The position numbers and the translations under genes were made by a program. Below the pieces are notes generated by a model, which was given only the letters and a program-made list of their open reading frames with translations, did not search any database and was not told the origin of the DNA. Positions 34,495 through 43,496 of a DNA stretch of 64,000 nucleotides are shown here, one piece after another. The stretch comes from CAYSFE01 sp964430225 (GTDB lineage Bacteria > Patescibacteriota > Dojkabacteria > GCA-016699595 > JBAXKR01). The DNA lies in the NCBI GenBank assembly GCA_964430225.1, contig CAYSFE010000001.1, positions 1-64,000 on the forward strand. Direction: 5' to 3'. How positions within the stretch are numbered: position 1 is the first letter of the stretch; every line of letters starts with the position of its first letter.

Positions 34495-35901
34495 ATGACA
34501 CTAAGCAAAGAAGCTTTTACTAAAAATGTTTTAAGTAAAGAGTCTGAAATTAAGGCTCATAGAAACGTGCGTATAGGAGAACTTCTAATAGACTTGCTTG
34601 GAACAAAACTTTCTCAAGGCGAAAAAACCGATAGGAAAATCCAAGTTGCTTCAGAACTCTTTGATCCTGAACATGAAGGTCAAGTTGAGTCTGTTACTGA
34701 ACAACTTAGCTTCATTTCAAATGTTGAAACCAGTGTTTCAGAAGTAGAAATAATGGGAAGAGGAGTAGTAGATCAAGCAATTGTATTACTTGGTCAGTCT
34801 CTTCAAGAAACAAAAAGACTACTTCAGGAAAGTGAGAAATATAGAAGGGCGTATGCAGACAAAAAGACTGTTTCACTAGTCACTAATATATTGGGCTCAC
34901 CAGTATCTGACGAAGTAAAAAAAAGATTTATTGAAAAATTTAAATTAAATCTATCTGATGTAGTATTAAATATAATAGAGGTTGAATTAACAACTCCTGA
35001 TCCTTTTGAAATTCTTTCTAGTTTAAAACAAAGTGAGAAACCTAGTTCTTCAAAAGGTCAACCAGATTCATTAACAAATTTAGGGATTAATAGTTCTGAA
35101 GGGAGTAAAGATAAAGTCTTTGCAATTTTTGAAAGATTTGCTCCGTCAAATATGAGAATTCCTAAAGATAGTGAACTAAACGCTTATGCAGTAATTTTAA
35201 ATGAGGCCGACTATAAACTCCTAAAATATATAGTAGCAGGAGAAAACCATAGAAGATCTATAACAGAAGTGAATGACTATTTAGGAACAAATAAAGCACA
35301 AATACATAAGTTGAGAAGCGAACTAGAAAGGACAGAATTAGGGTTAAGAAAAACAGATAATAACTGGGAAGTATATATTAAGAATTCTGAACCACTTAGA
35401 ACTCCTTTAGCTACTCATGAAATTCTAGATATATTAGGATTAAATTATGATCCCAAACAAATCCATAGTCTAAATGTACCTAAACCATTTCAGATAGAAG
35501 GAAGAGGAGATCTTATCTTTGTAAAACCAAATGAACATCCATTTATTGAAATATGTTTTAGCCTAAGTAGAACAGGAAGTAGGGTATTTAGAGACTTAAC
35601 AGAAAAAACATCTTCTATTTCAAAACTAAGTGACCTTATGTTTACATTTATAACCGCTTTAGCTAAAGCAACTTTTGAATCTGAAATTGATTCAACTTTT
35701 GTAGCAAATAGTAGAATCCCTCTACTTAGAAAATTAAAAATTAGGGGGATAAATGGTTTTAATCTATATTTCACATATGGAACAAATGGTTATGTCTCAA
35801 GATTTTCTAATAAAAGACCTGTTATAGTATGGGGTATAGCTGATGAGTGTAATGATCAAGAAATATTGAGAGAAATGGCAAATTCCAATGGTAATAGCTA
35901 A
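34495..35901 (+). CDS. hypothetical protein with a possible winged-helix segment
   Basis: A 468-residue soluble protein of unknown family. The N-terminal 190 residues are mainly helical and charged. Around residues 240-300 there is a segment that reads like a helix-turn-helix (DYKLLKYIVAGENHRRS, then ITEVNDYLGTNKAQIHKLRSELE, then RKTDNNWEVYI as a wing). The C-terminal half is alpha/beta with a basic cluster (SRIPLLRKLKIRG, about 400-412). DNA binding is possible but unproven. It stands alone between a 153-nt and a 121-nt spacer. Confidence 0.62.
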   Translation: MTLSKEAFTKNVLSKESEIKAHRNVRIGELLIDLLGTKLSQGEKTDRKIQVASELFDPEHEGQVESVTEQLSFISNVETSVSEVEIMGRGVVDQAIVLLGQSLQETKRLLQESEKYRRAYADKKTVSLVTNILGSPVSDEVKKRFIEKFKLNLSDVVLNIIEVELTTPDPFEILSSLKQSEKPSSSKGQPDSLTNLGINSSEGSKDKVFAIFERFAPSNMRIPKDSELNAYAVILNEADYKLLKYIVAGENHRRSITEVNDYLGTNKAQIHKLRSELERTELGLRKTDNNWEVYIKNSEPLRTPLATHEILDILGLNYDPKQIHSLNVPKPFQIEGRGDLIFVKPNEHPFIEICFSLSRTGSRVFRDLTEKTSSISKLSDLMFTFITALAKATFESEIDSTFVANSRIPLLRKLKIRGINGFNLYFTYGTNGYVSRFSNKRPVIVWGIADECNDQEILREMANSNGNS

Positions 35902-36022
35902 TAAAATGAAGGCAAGTACAATATATAAAAGTAATATTTGCTTATATTTCTATATGTATAATTTTGTAATTTCAGTGTTATAAGATATAATTAAATTTGT
36001 TTAAATTATTAAAATTACAAAT

Positions 36023-36943
36023 ATGCCAGAAATTAATGGAATAAATACTAAACCCAGATTGTTTGAGGGATGGAGAGAAGTAACAACCCAAATGGCCCGA
36101 GATGCAGAAGTGACCAGAAAGTTAGCCCATGCATTACTTATTTCATTAGGACAAAGTAAAGTTGTTAGGGTTGTTGCCTTTAGAATTGCAAATGCATTAG
36201 GTGAAGTTAACACGAATGTAAATCCAGATTCTTTAGCTGAAAAGATTGCCAATCCTGATCCTTCAAAAGTAGAAAGTATAAAAGCAACTTTAATAAGAGC
36301 AAGGGATGACAGTTCACTTGTTGAACAAGCTTACTCAATAAACCAAGCTGATAATATAGTAACAGTTTTAACAGAATCAGATGTTGCAGCCCTTAAAGTA
36401 TTACCTGAGACATCAGGAATTAGAATAATGCTTGAAAACGGTGCAAGAAGCGTTGACTTTGTAGAAGGTAAGTTTGAATTAGTAGCTACTGTCGATTCAC
36501 TATTGAAAGCTCTTACTAAAGACTTTTCTAAAAGAAGTAATATTAGAAGAACAAATACTTTAGAAGTTAAAAAAGCTAAAAAGAACCCAACTACTAAACC
36601 AGTTAAGAGAGAGGTTGTAAGTACTTTACCAGGAATCAGCTTCTCAATTAAAGGGGAAGAACCATCTCCAATTAGTGCACTAAGACTTATGGGTGTAAAT
36701 AGAGAAGCAAAAGTTTTGAAAGCTTTAGAGAAATGTATGAAAAGTGATAAGAAAGAATATGTCTATAAAAGAGCTAAGCCATCAAAACCTGAAGCTGGGT
36801 ATATAAACTTAATAAGAGGTACTTTTGCAAATGATTCTAAAAGCAAACCAAATAATGCGTTATTAATGTACAAAGGAAAAAGGTTTGAAGTAAGTAAACT
36901 TGAAAATGACGAAAACGGTTTTAGAATTAAATTAGTAAAATAA
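36023..36943 (+). CDS. hypothetical protein with basic central linker
   Basis: A 306-residue soluble protein. Residues 1-75 have helix-turn-helix character (TQMARDAEVTRKLAHALLISLGQSKVVRVVAFRIANALGEV). Residues 165-205 form a strongly basic K/R/T/P linker (SKRSNIRRTNTL, KKAKKNPTTKPVKRE), and a C-terminal domain follows. This layout suits a DNA- or RNA-binding protein, but I recognise no family. A TATAAT at 35986-35991 lies 31 nt before the ATG. It is monocistronic; the next gene starts a CIRCE-controlled unit. Confidence 0.62.
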   Translation: MPEINGINTKPRLFEGWREVTTQMARDAEVTRKLAHALLISLGQSKVVRVVAFRIANALGEVNTNVNPDSLAEKIANPDPSKVESIKATLIRARDDSSLVEQAYSINQADNIVTVLTESDVAALKVLPETSGIRIMLENGARSVDFVEGKFELVATVDSLLKALTKDFSKRSNIRRTNTLEVKKAKKNPTTKPVKREVVSTLPGISFSIKGEEPSPISALRLMGVNREAKVLKALEKCMKSDKKEYVYKRAKPSKPEAGYINLIRGTFANDSKSKPNNALLMYKGKRFEVSKLENDENGFRIKLVK

Positions 36944-36955
36944 ACATAAAATATA

Positions 36956-36990
36956 TTAGCACTCTTGAATATCGTCTGCTAATTATGTAC
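36956..36990 (+). promoter_or_regulatory. CIRCE operator (HrcA site) upstream of clpC
   Basis: TTAGCACTC (36956-36964), 9 nt, GTCTGCTAA (36974-36982). The left arm is a perfect CIRCE half-site; the right arm differs from GAGTGCTAA at two positions. A -10-like TACAAT (36987-36992) follows within 5 nt, so HrcA bound here would block the promoter. Confidence 0.85.
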
Positions 36991-37025
36991 AATGAGATAT
37001 TAATTGAAATTTAAATTGTACAAAC

Positions 37026-39473
37026 ATGTTTAACCTACTTGAAATATTCTCTGAAAGAGCTAAGGCTGTTCTTCAAACTGCAGCATCTATTGCTGTTGAA
37101 TATAGAAGAAAATATATTGATACTGAGCATATACTTCTTGCTTTAATCCTAGATGAGATTGTAATAAAAATACTATCTAAGATGGATATATCTCCTGAAG
37201 ATATACGTGCTGAAATGACAGCTGTAATGTCTCAAGGAAACTTCTCAGATGGAAGAATAGATCTAGCACCTCGTGCTAAGCAAGTACTTGAAATCACTTT
37301 CCAAGAATCCCGTGGATTAAATCACTCATATGTTGGACCTGAACATATTCTTTTAGGTCTTATCTCTGAAGGAGAAGGATTAGCAGCACAGGTTCTTAAA
37401 GGAATGGATATCTCATACGATAAAGCTCGTAAAGCAGTTCTTGAAGTCATTGGAGAAGGAGAGGGAATTAAAAAAGAAACATCTAAAACTCCTACACTAG
37501 ATAAGTTTGCAAAAGATTTAACCCTATATGCAAAAGAAGGGAGGATTGATCCAGTAATTGGAAGAGCTAAAGAAGTAAACAGAGTCATTCAAATACTTTC
37601 ACGTAGAAAGAAGAATAATCCAGTACTCATTGGAGATCCTGGAGTAGGTAAGACTGCAATTGCAGAAGGACTTGCCCTTAAGATATCTTCTGAAAATGTT
37701 CCAGATATACTTTTAAACAAAAGAGTAATGGCTCTTGATCTTGGACTACTCATGGCAGGTGCTAAGTTTAGAGGTGAGTTTGAAGAAAGAGCTATGAAAA
37801 TACTTTCTGAAATATCTAAATCTAATGGAGAAGTAATTCTCTTCATAGATGAGTTACACACAATTGTAGGAACTGGGAACCAAGAAGGAGGACTAGATTT
37901 AAGTAATATTCTTAAACCTCCCCTTGCTCGTGGAGAGCTACAAGTAATAGGAGCAACTACACTAAACGAGTATCAAAAATATATTGAAAAAGATGGGGCT
38001 CTTGAGAGAAGATTCCAACCAATACTTGTTGAAGAACCAACAGTTGAACAAACAGTAGAAATATTAAGAGGTATCAGGGATAAATATGAATCTCATCACA
38101 GGATAGAAATATCTGATGAGGCACTAATCTCAGCAGCTGAACTATCTGAAAGATATATTAACGATAGATTCCTACCAGATAAGGCTATTGATGTAATAGA
38201 TGAAGGAGCATCTAAAAAAAGATTAGAAGCTTTCTCTAAGCCAGATGATATTAAAAACCTTGAAATTGAAATACGTAAACTTGATCAAGAAAGAGAAAGT
38301 CTAACCCGTTCTCAAAAGTTTGAAGATGCAGCAGAAGCTAAGATTAAGATAGATCAATTACAAAAGAAACTTGACCCACTTTTAGATCAATGGAACAAAT
38401 CTCGTGGATCAGGTACTCCTGTACTTACAGCAGATGATGTAGCTGTAATCATATCTCAGATTACTAATGTACCTGTAACTCAATTAAAAGTAGAAGAGAG
38501 AACAAGACTTCTTAAACTAGAAGAAGAGATACATAAGAAACTAGTGGGACAAGATCAGGCAGTAAAAGCAGTTTCAGAAGCTGTTAGAAGAGCTAGGGCA
38601 GGACTAAAGAACCCGAACAGACCTATTGCTTCTTTCCTTTTTCTAGGACCTACAGGAGTAGGTAAAACAGAGCTAGCTAAAACTCTAGCTTCCATACTCT
38701 TTGGATCTGAGAACAATATAATAAGGGTAGATATGTCAGAGTATTCAGAGAAGTTTAACGTATCAAAATTAATTGGATCTCCTCCAGGATATGTAGGATA
38801 TGACGAAGGAGGCCAGTTAACTGAAAAAGTTAGAAGGAACCCTTACTCAATCATATTACTTGATGAAATAGAGAAGGCTCATCCAGAAGTATTTAATTCA
38901 CTTCTTCAAATACTTGAAGATGGAAGACTTACAGATGGAAAGGGTAGAGTAGTAGACTTTAAAAATACAATAGTCATAGCTACAAGTAATATCGGGGCTG
39001 AAATCATTCAAGACTATTCAAAAGAAGGTAAAGTAGGAAACTCTTTAGGGTTTGATGTAAAGATTGATAAAGATACTAAAGAAGAAACCCAGTGGGATAA
39101 AGTAAAGAAAGAAGTTTTAGAAGAACTATCTAAAAACTTTAAACCTGAGTTTATCAATCGTATTGATGAAGTCATAATCTTTGAAAGTCTAAGTAAGGAT
39201 CAAATACGAGAAATAATAAAACTTGAACTAGATAAGGTAGTAAGAATTGTTAAAGCACAAAAGATAGAAATATCTTTTGATAAAAGCTTAGTTGAAAGAG
39301 TGTTTGAAAAAGGATTCAATGATCTCTTTGGGGCAAGAGAACTCAGACGTGTGATACAAAAAGAAGTAGAGACAAAGATAAGTGAACTAATACTTGATGG
39401 ATCTATGAAAGAGAATAAGAAATATGTAGTATCATTTAAGAAAGATGCTTTAGTAGTAAAAAATGAAAAATAG
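37026..39473 (+). CDS. clpC: ATP-dependent Clp protease ATP-binding subunit ClpC
   Basis: An 815-residue Hsp100 unfoldase that feeds ClpP. It has the N-terminal Clp_N double repeat (residues 1-145). AAA domain 1 has Walker A GDPGVGKTAIAEG (about 202-214) and Walker B VILFIDELHTIVG. The UVR coiled-coil motif that defines ClpC lies at about 415-455 (LDQERESLTRSQKFEDAAEAK). AAA domain 2 has Walker A GPTGVGKTELAKT (about 540-552), and the C-terminal D2-small domain is complete. It sits behind a CIRCE operator and overlaps the next small gene by 11 nt. Confidence 0.96.
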   Translation: MFNLLEIFSERAKAVLQTAASIAVEYRRKYIDTEHILLALILDEIVIKILSKMDISPEDIRAEMTAVMSQGNFSDGRIDLAPRAKQVLEITFQESRGLNHSYVGPEHILLGLISEGEGLAAQVLKGMDISYDKARKAVLEVIGEGEGIKKETSKTPTLDKFAKDLTLYAKEGRIDPVIGRAKEVNRVIQILSRRKKNNPVLIGDPGVGKTAIAEGLALKISSENVPDILLNKRVMALDLGLLMAGAKFRGEFEERAMKILSEISKSNGEVILFIDELHTIVGTGNQEGGLDLSNILKPPLARGELQVIGATTLNEYQKYIEKDGALERRFQPILVEEPTVEQTVEILRGIRDKYESHHRIEISDEALISAAELSERYINDRFLPDKAIDVIDEGASKKRLEAFSKPDDIKNLEIEIRKLDQERESLTRSQKFEDAAEAKIKIDQLQKKLDPLLDQWNKSRGSGTPVLTADDVAVIISQITNVPVTQLKVEERTRLLKLEEEIHKKLVGQDQAVKAVSEAVRRARAGLKNPNRPIASFLFLGPTGVGKTELAKTLASILFGSENNIIRVDMSEYSEKFNVSKLIGSPPGYVGYDEGGQLTEKVRRNPYSIILLDEIEKAHPEVFNSLLQILEDGRLTDGKGRVVDFKNTIVIATSNIGAEIIQDYSKEGKVGNSLGFDVKIDKDTKEETQWDKVKKEVLEELSKNFKPEFINRIDEVIIFESLSKDQIREIIKLELDKVVRIVKAQKIEISFDKSLVERVFEKGFNDLFGARELRRVIQKEVETKISELILDGSMKENKKYVVSFKKDALVVKNEK

Positions 39474-39684
39474 TAAGCTAGTTAAAAAAGCACATAAGAT
39501 ATATAAGGAGATAAGTCCTAAGTTTAAAGAGTTTGGAAAGACTAAGAAGATAGTCATAGACCCTATCACTAAAGAATTCTATACAGGTAATAGTGATATA
39601 GAGGCATATGAGAAAGCCTGCTCTAAACATCCTAAGCGTAAGTTTTATCTTACAAGTAGTGAGGAAATGTATTCTAAACTATGA
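39463..39684 (+). CDS. hypothetical small basic protein of the clpC operon
   Basis: A 73-residue lysine-rich protein. An N-terminal basic helix (KLVKKAHKIYKEISPKFKEF) is followed by a compact strand-helix piece (KIVIDPITKEFYTGNSDIEAYEKACSKHP) that resembles the small DUF5678-like fold, a weak guess. It starts 11 nt inside clpC and overlaps the next gene by 4 nt, giving a tightly coupled clpC-small protein-protease trio under the CIRCE promoter. It may be an adaptor or accessory to the protease; function unknown. Confidence 0.7.
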   Translation: MKNSKLVKKAHKIYKEISPKFKEFGKTKKIVIDPITKEFYTGNSDIEAYEKACSKHPKRKFYLTSSEEMYSKL

Positions 39685-40037
39685 GTGTATACCTATCAGA
39701 AAACTACTCCCCTAGAGCAAGCATTCAAGTTTTAGCTGACATAGCATTTGAGGTAGACTGTTTAATAGATACAGGATTTTCAGGAGGTCTTCTACTTCCC
39801 ATAACATATAAGAAGTATTTCAAGAAAGTTAAAACTTCTCTAAAACAGGAATACATCTTAGGAAATGGAAAGAAAGTAGAGTACTCGCTTTACTTAATAG
39901 AGGTAAAGTTTAATGGAACTAGTAAGAAAGTGTTTACTCTATTTAACAGAAATGCTGACGCAATACTTGGAATAGAGTTTCTAAAGGGTTTGGATCTTGA
40001 TTTAAACCTGAGAGAAAATACTATTACCTTATCCTAA
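39681..40037 (+). CDS. Retropepsin-like aspartic protease (clan AA)
   Basis: A 118-residue single-domain aspartic protease of the retropepsin type. The catalytic motif D-T-G lies in CLIDTGFSGGLLLP (about residues 29-42), followed by the flap region with LGNGKKVEYSLYLIEV. The second hydrophobic-G element is ILGIEFLKGLDLDLNLRENTITL (about 94-116). One DTG per chain means that it must act as a homodimer. It overlaps the small basic gene (ATGA) and therefore lies in the CIRCE-clpC unit, which suggests a role in protein quality control. Confidence 0.82.
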   Translation: MSVYLSENYSPRASIQVLADIAFEVDCLIDTGFSGGLLLPITYKKYFKKVKTSLKQEYILGNGKKVEYSLYLIEVKFNGTSKKVFTLFNRNADAILGIEFLKGLDLDLNLRENTITLS

Positions 40038-40979
40038 CTATTTCAAATAGTTTCTCATAGGAATAGTTTCAGAAGAATAGAATCTTTTCCAAACATATAT
40101 ATTGTTTAGATTAATATCACTTTTACCTTCTATGATTGTGGCTGTATCATATCCAGCTTCTTTTACAAGCTTTACTACCTCTTCATTATATTTCCCATAA
40201 GGATAGCAAAAGTCTCTAATCTTTATTCCTAGTTTCTTTTGTAATACATCTTTTGAATTAAATATCTGATATCTTAAATCTGCCTCTTTATATTTCATTG
40301 CTATTAGTTCAGCGTGATCCATTGTATGAGATCCAATATTAATAAGTCCTGATTCATGCATTTCAGTTAGTTGTTCCCAAGTAGCATAGTCTCCAGGAGT
40401 TCCTTTTCTATTAGGATCATCTCTTCTACCTACAAAATTAGGCATAACATAGAAAGTAGCTTTCATGTTGTATTTTTTAAGTAGAGGGAATGCATGCTTA
40501 TATATATCCTCATATCCATCATCTATTGTAAGTAAAACATATTTTTTATCTTGTTTTATATTTCTTTTAAGTTTGTCACTTATCTCATATGGAAATATTG
40601 TTTCATATCCCTTATCTTGTATATCTTTCAAGTCAGCTTCAAATTTAGCTGGGCTCATTGATAGCCCTCTAAGTACAGAATCTTTAGGATCATTAATACT
40701 ATCTGGATTTATATGATGATACATCATAGAAGGAACTTTGTAGTTAATACTCATATCAGGAGTAGGAAATACCTCTTCTTCTGTAACATCACTCTTTAAA
40801 TATTCTTTAGGATAGACTATTAAAGGAGGGGTTGAAGATTTACTAGATGAGCTAGTTATTACAGTAGTAGCTATATCTTTACTTAAAACTGGTCTATTAA
40901 ACTTATATGTGGCAAAAACGAACAAGGTTAGTTCAACAAAAATTGACAACACTATCAGCAGTATATATTTTCTTTTCAC
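40038..40979 (-). CDS. Polysaccharide deacetylase (NodB-type) membrane-anchored
   Basis: A 313-residue extracytoplasmic carbohydrate deacetylase with an N-terminal anchor (residues 5-25) and a Ser-rich linker. The NodB domain (about 115-305) has motif 1 LLTIDDGYEDIYKHAFP (TIDDG at about 149-153), the zinc histidines in IGSHTMDHAEL (about 215-225), and FCYPYGKYNEE (about 258-268). Likely substrates are peptidoglycan or surface glycans. Its stop abuts the stop of the protease gene on the other strand. It follows the CofE-like gene by 4 nt on the same strand. Confidence 0.9.
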   Translation of the reverse strand: MKRKYILLIVLSIFVELTLFVFATYKFNRPVLSKDIATTVITSSSSKSSTPPLIVYPKEYLKSDVTEEEVFPTPDMSINYKVPSMMYHHINPDSINDPKDSVLRGLSMSPAKFEADLKDIQDKGYETIFPYEISDKLKRNIKQDKKYVLLTIDDGYEDIYKHAFPLLKKYNMKATFYVMPNFVGRRDDPNRKGTPGDYATWEQLTEMHESGLINIGSHTMDHAELIAMKYKEADLRYQIFNSKDVLQKKLGIKIRDFCYPYGKYNEEVVKLVKEAGYDTATIIEGKSDINLNNIYVWKRFYSSETIPMRNYLK

Positions 40980-40983
40980 AATT

Positions 40984-41655
40984 TTATCTTATTAATATTA
41001 TTGGGGTAAGTTCAGCACCTTGTCCCATTGGATTATCAAGAAGTATTCCTCGATAAAGTTCTTTCTTATCTTTAATAGCATCACTCATACCAAGTACTTC
41101 TGTGTTGATATTATTTCCATCTATGATAATACTTGGAATCCCATATTTTGCTTCTATATCATTACAGAATTTGTCTGGTTCATTAGGGGGAAGCATGGCA
41201 AACTCATCAAATGGGGGAATAGCCTTTGGATTAAATCCATCTATCTCAGATATATGATTTCCAGCTATTCTCCAAAAGTCTCCATGTCTTCCAAATAGTC
41301 TTGTAATACTTCCTAAAATCATAGCTAGAATCATTCTAAGCTCACCTACTTGCCATATAGCTACTTGCATCTTAGCAGGATGCGAAAAACCAATATCATG
41401 TTCATATTTTCTTACTCCCTTTACCAGCAATCTAGCTAACAGACCTGGTTTAACTACTGATATATGTACAACTTTACCCTGACATATTGAAACAACTTTT
41501 TCAGATATAGCCATAACATCACCTTTCTTAAACTCAGGTAAGACATATTTCTGAATAATCTTATCAAAGTCTTCTTTAAGAGCAATAAGGTGAGTATGAA
41601 TATGTATTCTCTCAAACTTAGCTCCTTCGAAAGTCGCGGTAGTTGTTGTATTCAT
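40984..41655 (-). CDS. CofE-like (F420-0:gamma-glutamyl ligase family) protein
   Basis: A 223-residue protein resembling coenzyme F420-0:L-glutamate ligase. The segment FKKGDVMAISEKVVSICQGKVV (about residues 42-63) matches the family's GDVxVxxxKIVSxxEGR region, and the later SDAIKDKKELYRGILLDNP resembles the nucleotide/metal-binding end. A long Pro-containing insert (GFNPKAIPPFDEFAMLPPNEPDK) is unusual. No other F420 genes are in the window, and CPR bacteria are not known F420 makers as far as I know. It may instead join amino acids to another substrate. It probably shares a transcript with the deacetylase. Confidence 0.58.
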   Translation of the reverse strand: MNTTTTATFEGAKFERIHIHTHLIALKEDFDKIIQKYVLPEFKKGDVMAISEKVVSICQGKVVHISVVKPGLLARLLVKGVRKYEHDIGFSHPAKMQVAIWQVGELRMILAMILGSITRLFGRHGDFWRIAGNHISEIDGFNPKAIPPFDEFAMLPPNEPDKFCNDIEAKYGIPSIIIDGNNINTEVLGMSDAIKDKKELYRGILLDNPMGQGAELTPIILIR

Positions 41656-41719
41656 AAAGGTAAGTCTAGTAATATATACCTAGTATTATACTTTAATTTA
41701 GCCATACAAAAAAGAGCAC

Positions 41720-42367
41720 ATGAAATTTCTAACTTCCTCTATTTCCTTAATATTTGTAAACCTTTTACCAATACTTGGGGCCATATTTTTAGGTTGGGAT
41801 ATATATACACTTCTTCTCATATATTGGTCAGAAAATGTAGTAGTAGGAATATTTACAGTTATTAAAATACTTAAAGCCGAGAATATATTAGATAGAAATG
41901 GAAAGTATAAGATAGAGGTGATTAAACCTCAAACAGACCCTGCAAAAGAAAATGATAAGAAGGGGAGTTACTTAGGAGCATTTCTATTTACCTATGGTGG
42001 TTTCTGTTTGATTCATGGAATAATTTTAATGACTATAGTTTCAACTGAAGTTGTAAATATTATAGCCTTAATTTTAAATATGGTAATTGGTTTTGCACTA
42101 ATATTTATAAGTCATTTAATTTCATATAAGACTAACTATATTGACAAAGAAGAGTATAAGAATACATCTGTTGTAGAAATATTTATTAGATCATTTAAAA
42201 GAATCTTTATCATCCAGTTCACGATGGTAATTCTTTTCTTTCTCTTAAGAGGAGTGGACAACCTAATTGCAGTAAGCGTAATGGTAGTTATTAAAATAAT
42301 TGCGGATCTAATTGGACACCGTAGTGAACATATGACGATAAAGAGAGTTACTTTTACCCTTGATTAA
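41720..42367 (+). CDS. DUF6498-like membrane protein
   Basis: A 215-residue membrane protein with about five helices (residues 3-22, 26-45, 88-108, 112-135, 165-200). The start FLTSSISLIFVNLLPILGAIFLGWD...LLIYWSENVVVGIFTVIKIL fits the DUF6498 family, in which the W-x-E-N motif sits in the second helix. The end has a H-R-S-E-H-M motif (about 199-204). Function unknown. It is monocistronic, followed by the orphan ncRNA promoter. Confidence 0.72.
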   Translation: MKFLTSSISLIFVNLLPILGAIFLGWDIYTLLLIYWSENVVVGIFTVIKILKAENILDRNGKYKIEVIKPQTDPAKENDKKGSYLGAFLFTYGGFCLIHGIILMTIVSTEVVNIIALILNMVIGFALIFISHLISYKTNYIDKEEYKNTSVVEIFIRSFKRIFIIQFTMVILFFLLRGVDNLIAVSVMVVIKIIADLIGHRSEHMTIKRVTFTLD

Positions 42368-42383
42368 TGGGTAGAAAATATTC

Positions 42384-42523
42384 TTGACATTTTCTCTAAA
42401 AGTAATATATTGGTAATGGAACTGAATGTCGGAAAGGCTTCCGCAAATCTGTGTGAAGATAGCCCTTAAAAGCTATACTTGCTCTGATTGATTGAGAAAT
42501 GCCGCTCTCACAGTTCCATTTTT
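42384..42523 (+). ncRNA. Structured orphan RNA of about 100 nt with own promoter and terminator
   Basis: Promoter TTGACA (42384-42389), 16 nt, TATATT (42406-42411). The RNA most likely starts at G42418 and ends after C42517. GGAACTG (42418-42424) pairs with CAGTTCC (42511-42517), and ATTTTT follows, so the closing stem doubles as the terminator. Inside are three hairpins. CGGAA/TTCCG lies near 42430-42443. AAG-ATAGC/GCTAT-A-CTT lies near 42457-42480, with the 8-nt loop CCTTAAAA. TGAGA/TCTCA lies near 42493-42510. It carries no tRNA T-loop, no SRP GGAAG..AGCAG loop and no mRNA start. It lies between convergent genes, so it is not a riboswitch for a downstream gene. Family unknown to me. Confidence 0.68.
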
Positions 42524-42533
42524 ATTGCTTATC

Positions 42534-43496
42534 TTATTTCTCTATTAACTTATTCATTAATTGATTAGCAGATGTTTCGTCTAATGGGTTTTGAGATACA
42601 ATCATTACTTGAACATCATTGTTATTAAATATAATTATTTCATTTTTATTCTCCGTAGTTGGAACTGTTAAATAAGCATTCTTATTAAGTTTAGTAAGAT
42701 ATATTTCCTTATACTCATATTTGCTTATTACTTTATTAATATCTTTATCGACATCAGCACCTTGGTCATATGATTGAGTAAGAATAATATTATTTCCTCC
42801 ATTTTTATCTATGATTGTCTGATAAACAGTTATTGGTGAACTTTCATAATTCACCAATAACCCAGAAACCATTTGACCACTTGTTCTTTTTGCCAAATCA
42901 AATACCAATACTGGTTTTCCAACCTTAAAAGATACAGAACTATATCCATAGTCATTTGTTAGCAGATCATAGAAACAAAATATAGTTGAAGCTATCGCAA
43001 TAATTAAAGGAAATATACAAAATATTGTTAAAAACCATTTACTCTTTTTTCCTAAATTAGCGACTTCACCATTACTTGATTTAAGACCCAACAAAAGAAG
43101 AACTACTGATACAACAAATATTACTATTAACACATACCCAAAGAAATTGAGTTGTAAAGGAATTGGACTAAAAGAGTTAATAAAAGAGATATTAAAAACA
43201 TTTATTAAAACCATACTTAAAACAGATGTGCCTAAGGCTAATATTAGAAATTTCCTATCAGCAAATCTTGCCTTAATAGAGAAATAGAAAGAGATAAAGA
43301 CTACTAAAGAAGTTAGAAATGGGAAGATGATAAGTCCTGAATTACTCATCCAAAACTCAGCAAAAGGTGAGGTAAGTGCTACAAGAGCAATATATGTAAG
43401 AACAATCTGAAATATAATTAAAATTGAATTCCAAAGACCCACCAAATTAAATATCATAAGTAACCACCATCCAATCTTGTATGCCTTACTTGTCAT
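42534..43496 (-). CDS. hypothetical multi-pass membrane protein
   Basis: A 320-residue membrane protein. Six helices fill residues 8-180 (for example FLTSLVVFISFYFSIKA and FLTIFCIFPLIIAIASTIFCF). A C-terminal extracytoplasmic or cytoplasmic domain of about 130 residues is rich in N, I and V with several strands. No known transporter or enzyme motif. It overlaps the AlkD-like gene by 4 nt, so the two are co-transcribed. Function unknown. Confidence 0.68.
   Translation of the reverse strand: MTSKAYKIGWWLLMIFNLVGLWNSILIIFQIVLTYIALVALTSPFAEFWMSNSGLIIFPFLTSLVVFISFYFSIKARFADRKFLILALGTSVLSMVLINVFNISFINSFSPIPLQLNFFGYVLIVIFVVSVVLLLLGLKSSNGEVANLGKKSKWFLTIFCIFPLIIAIASTIFCFYDLLTNDYGYSSVSFKVGKPVLVFDLAKRTSGQMVSGLLVNYESSPITVYQTIIDKNGGNNIILTQSYDQGADVDKDINKVISKYEYKEIYLTKLNKNAYLTVPTTENKNEIIIFNNNDVQVMIVSQNPLDETSANQLMNKLIEK

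Noticed and set aside
37322..37861. Minus-strand open frames inside clpC
   Set aside because: Shadow frames of a conserved AAA+ gene with no start context.
42418..42517. SRP RNA or tRNA identity for the orphan ncRNA
   Set aside because: No GGAAG/AGCAG helix-8 loop, no T-loop or anticodon arm of normal size; the fold is multibranched instead of one long hairpin.
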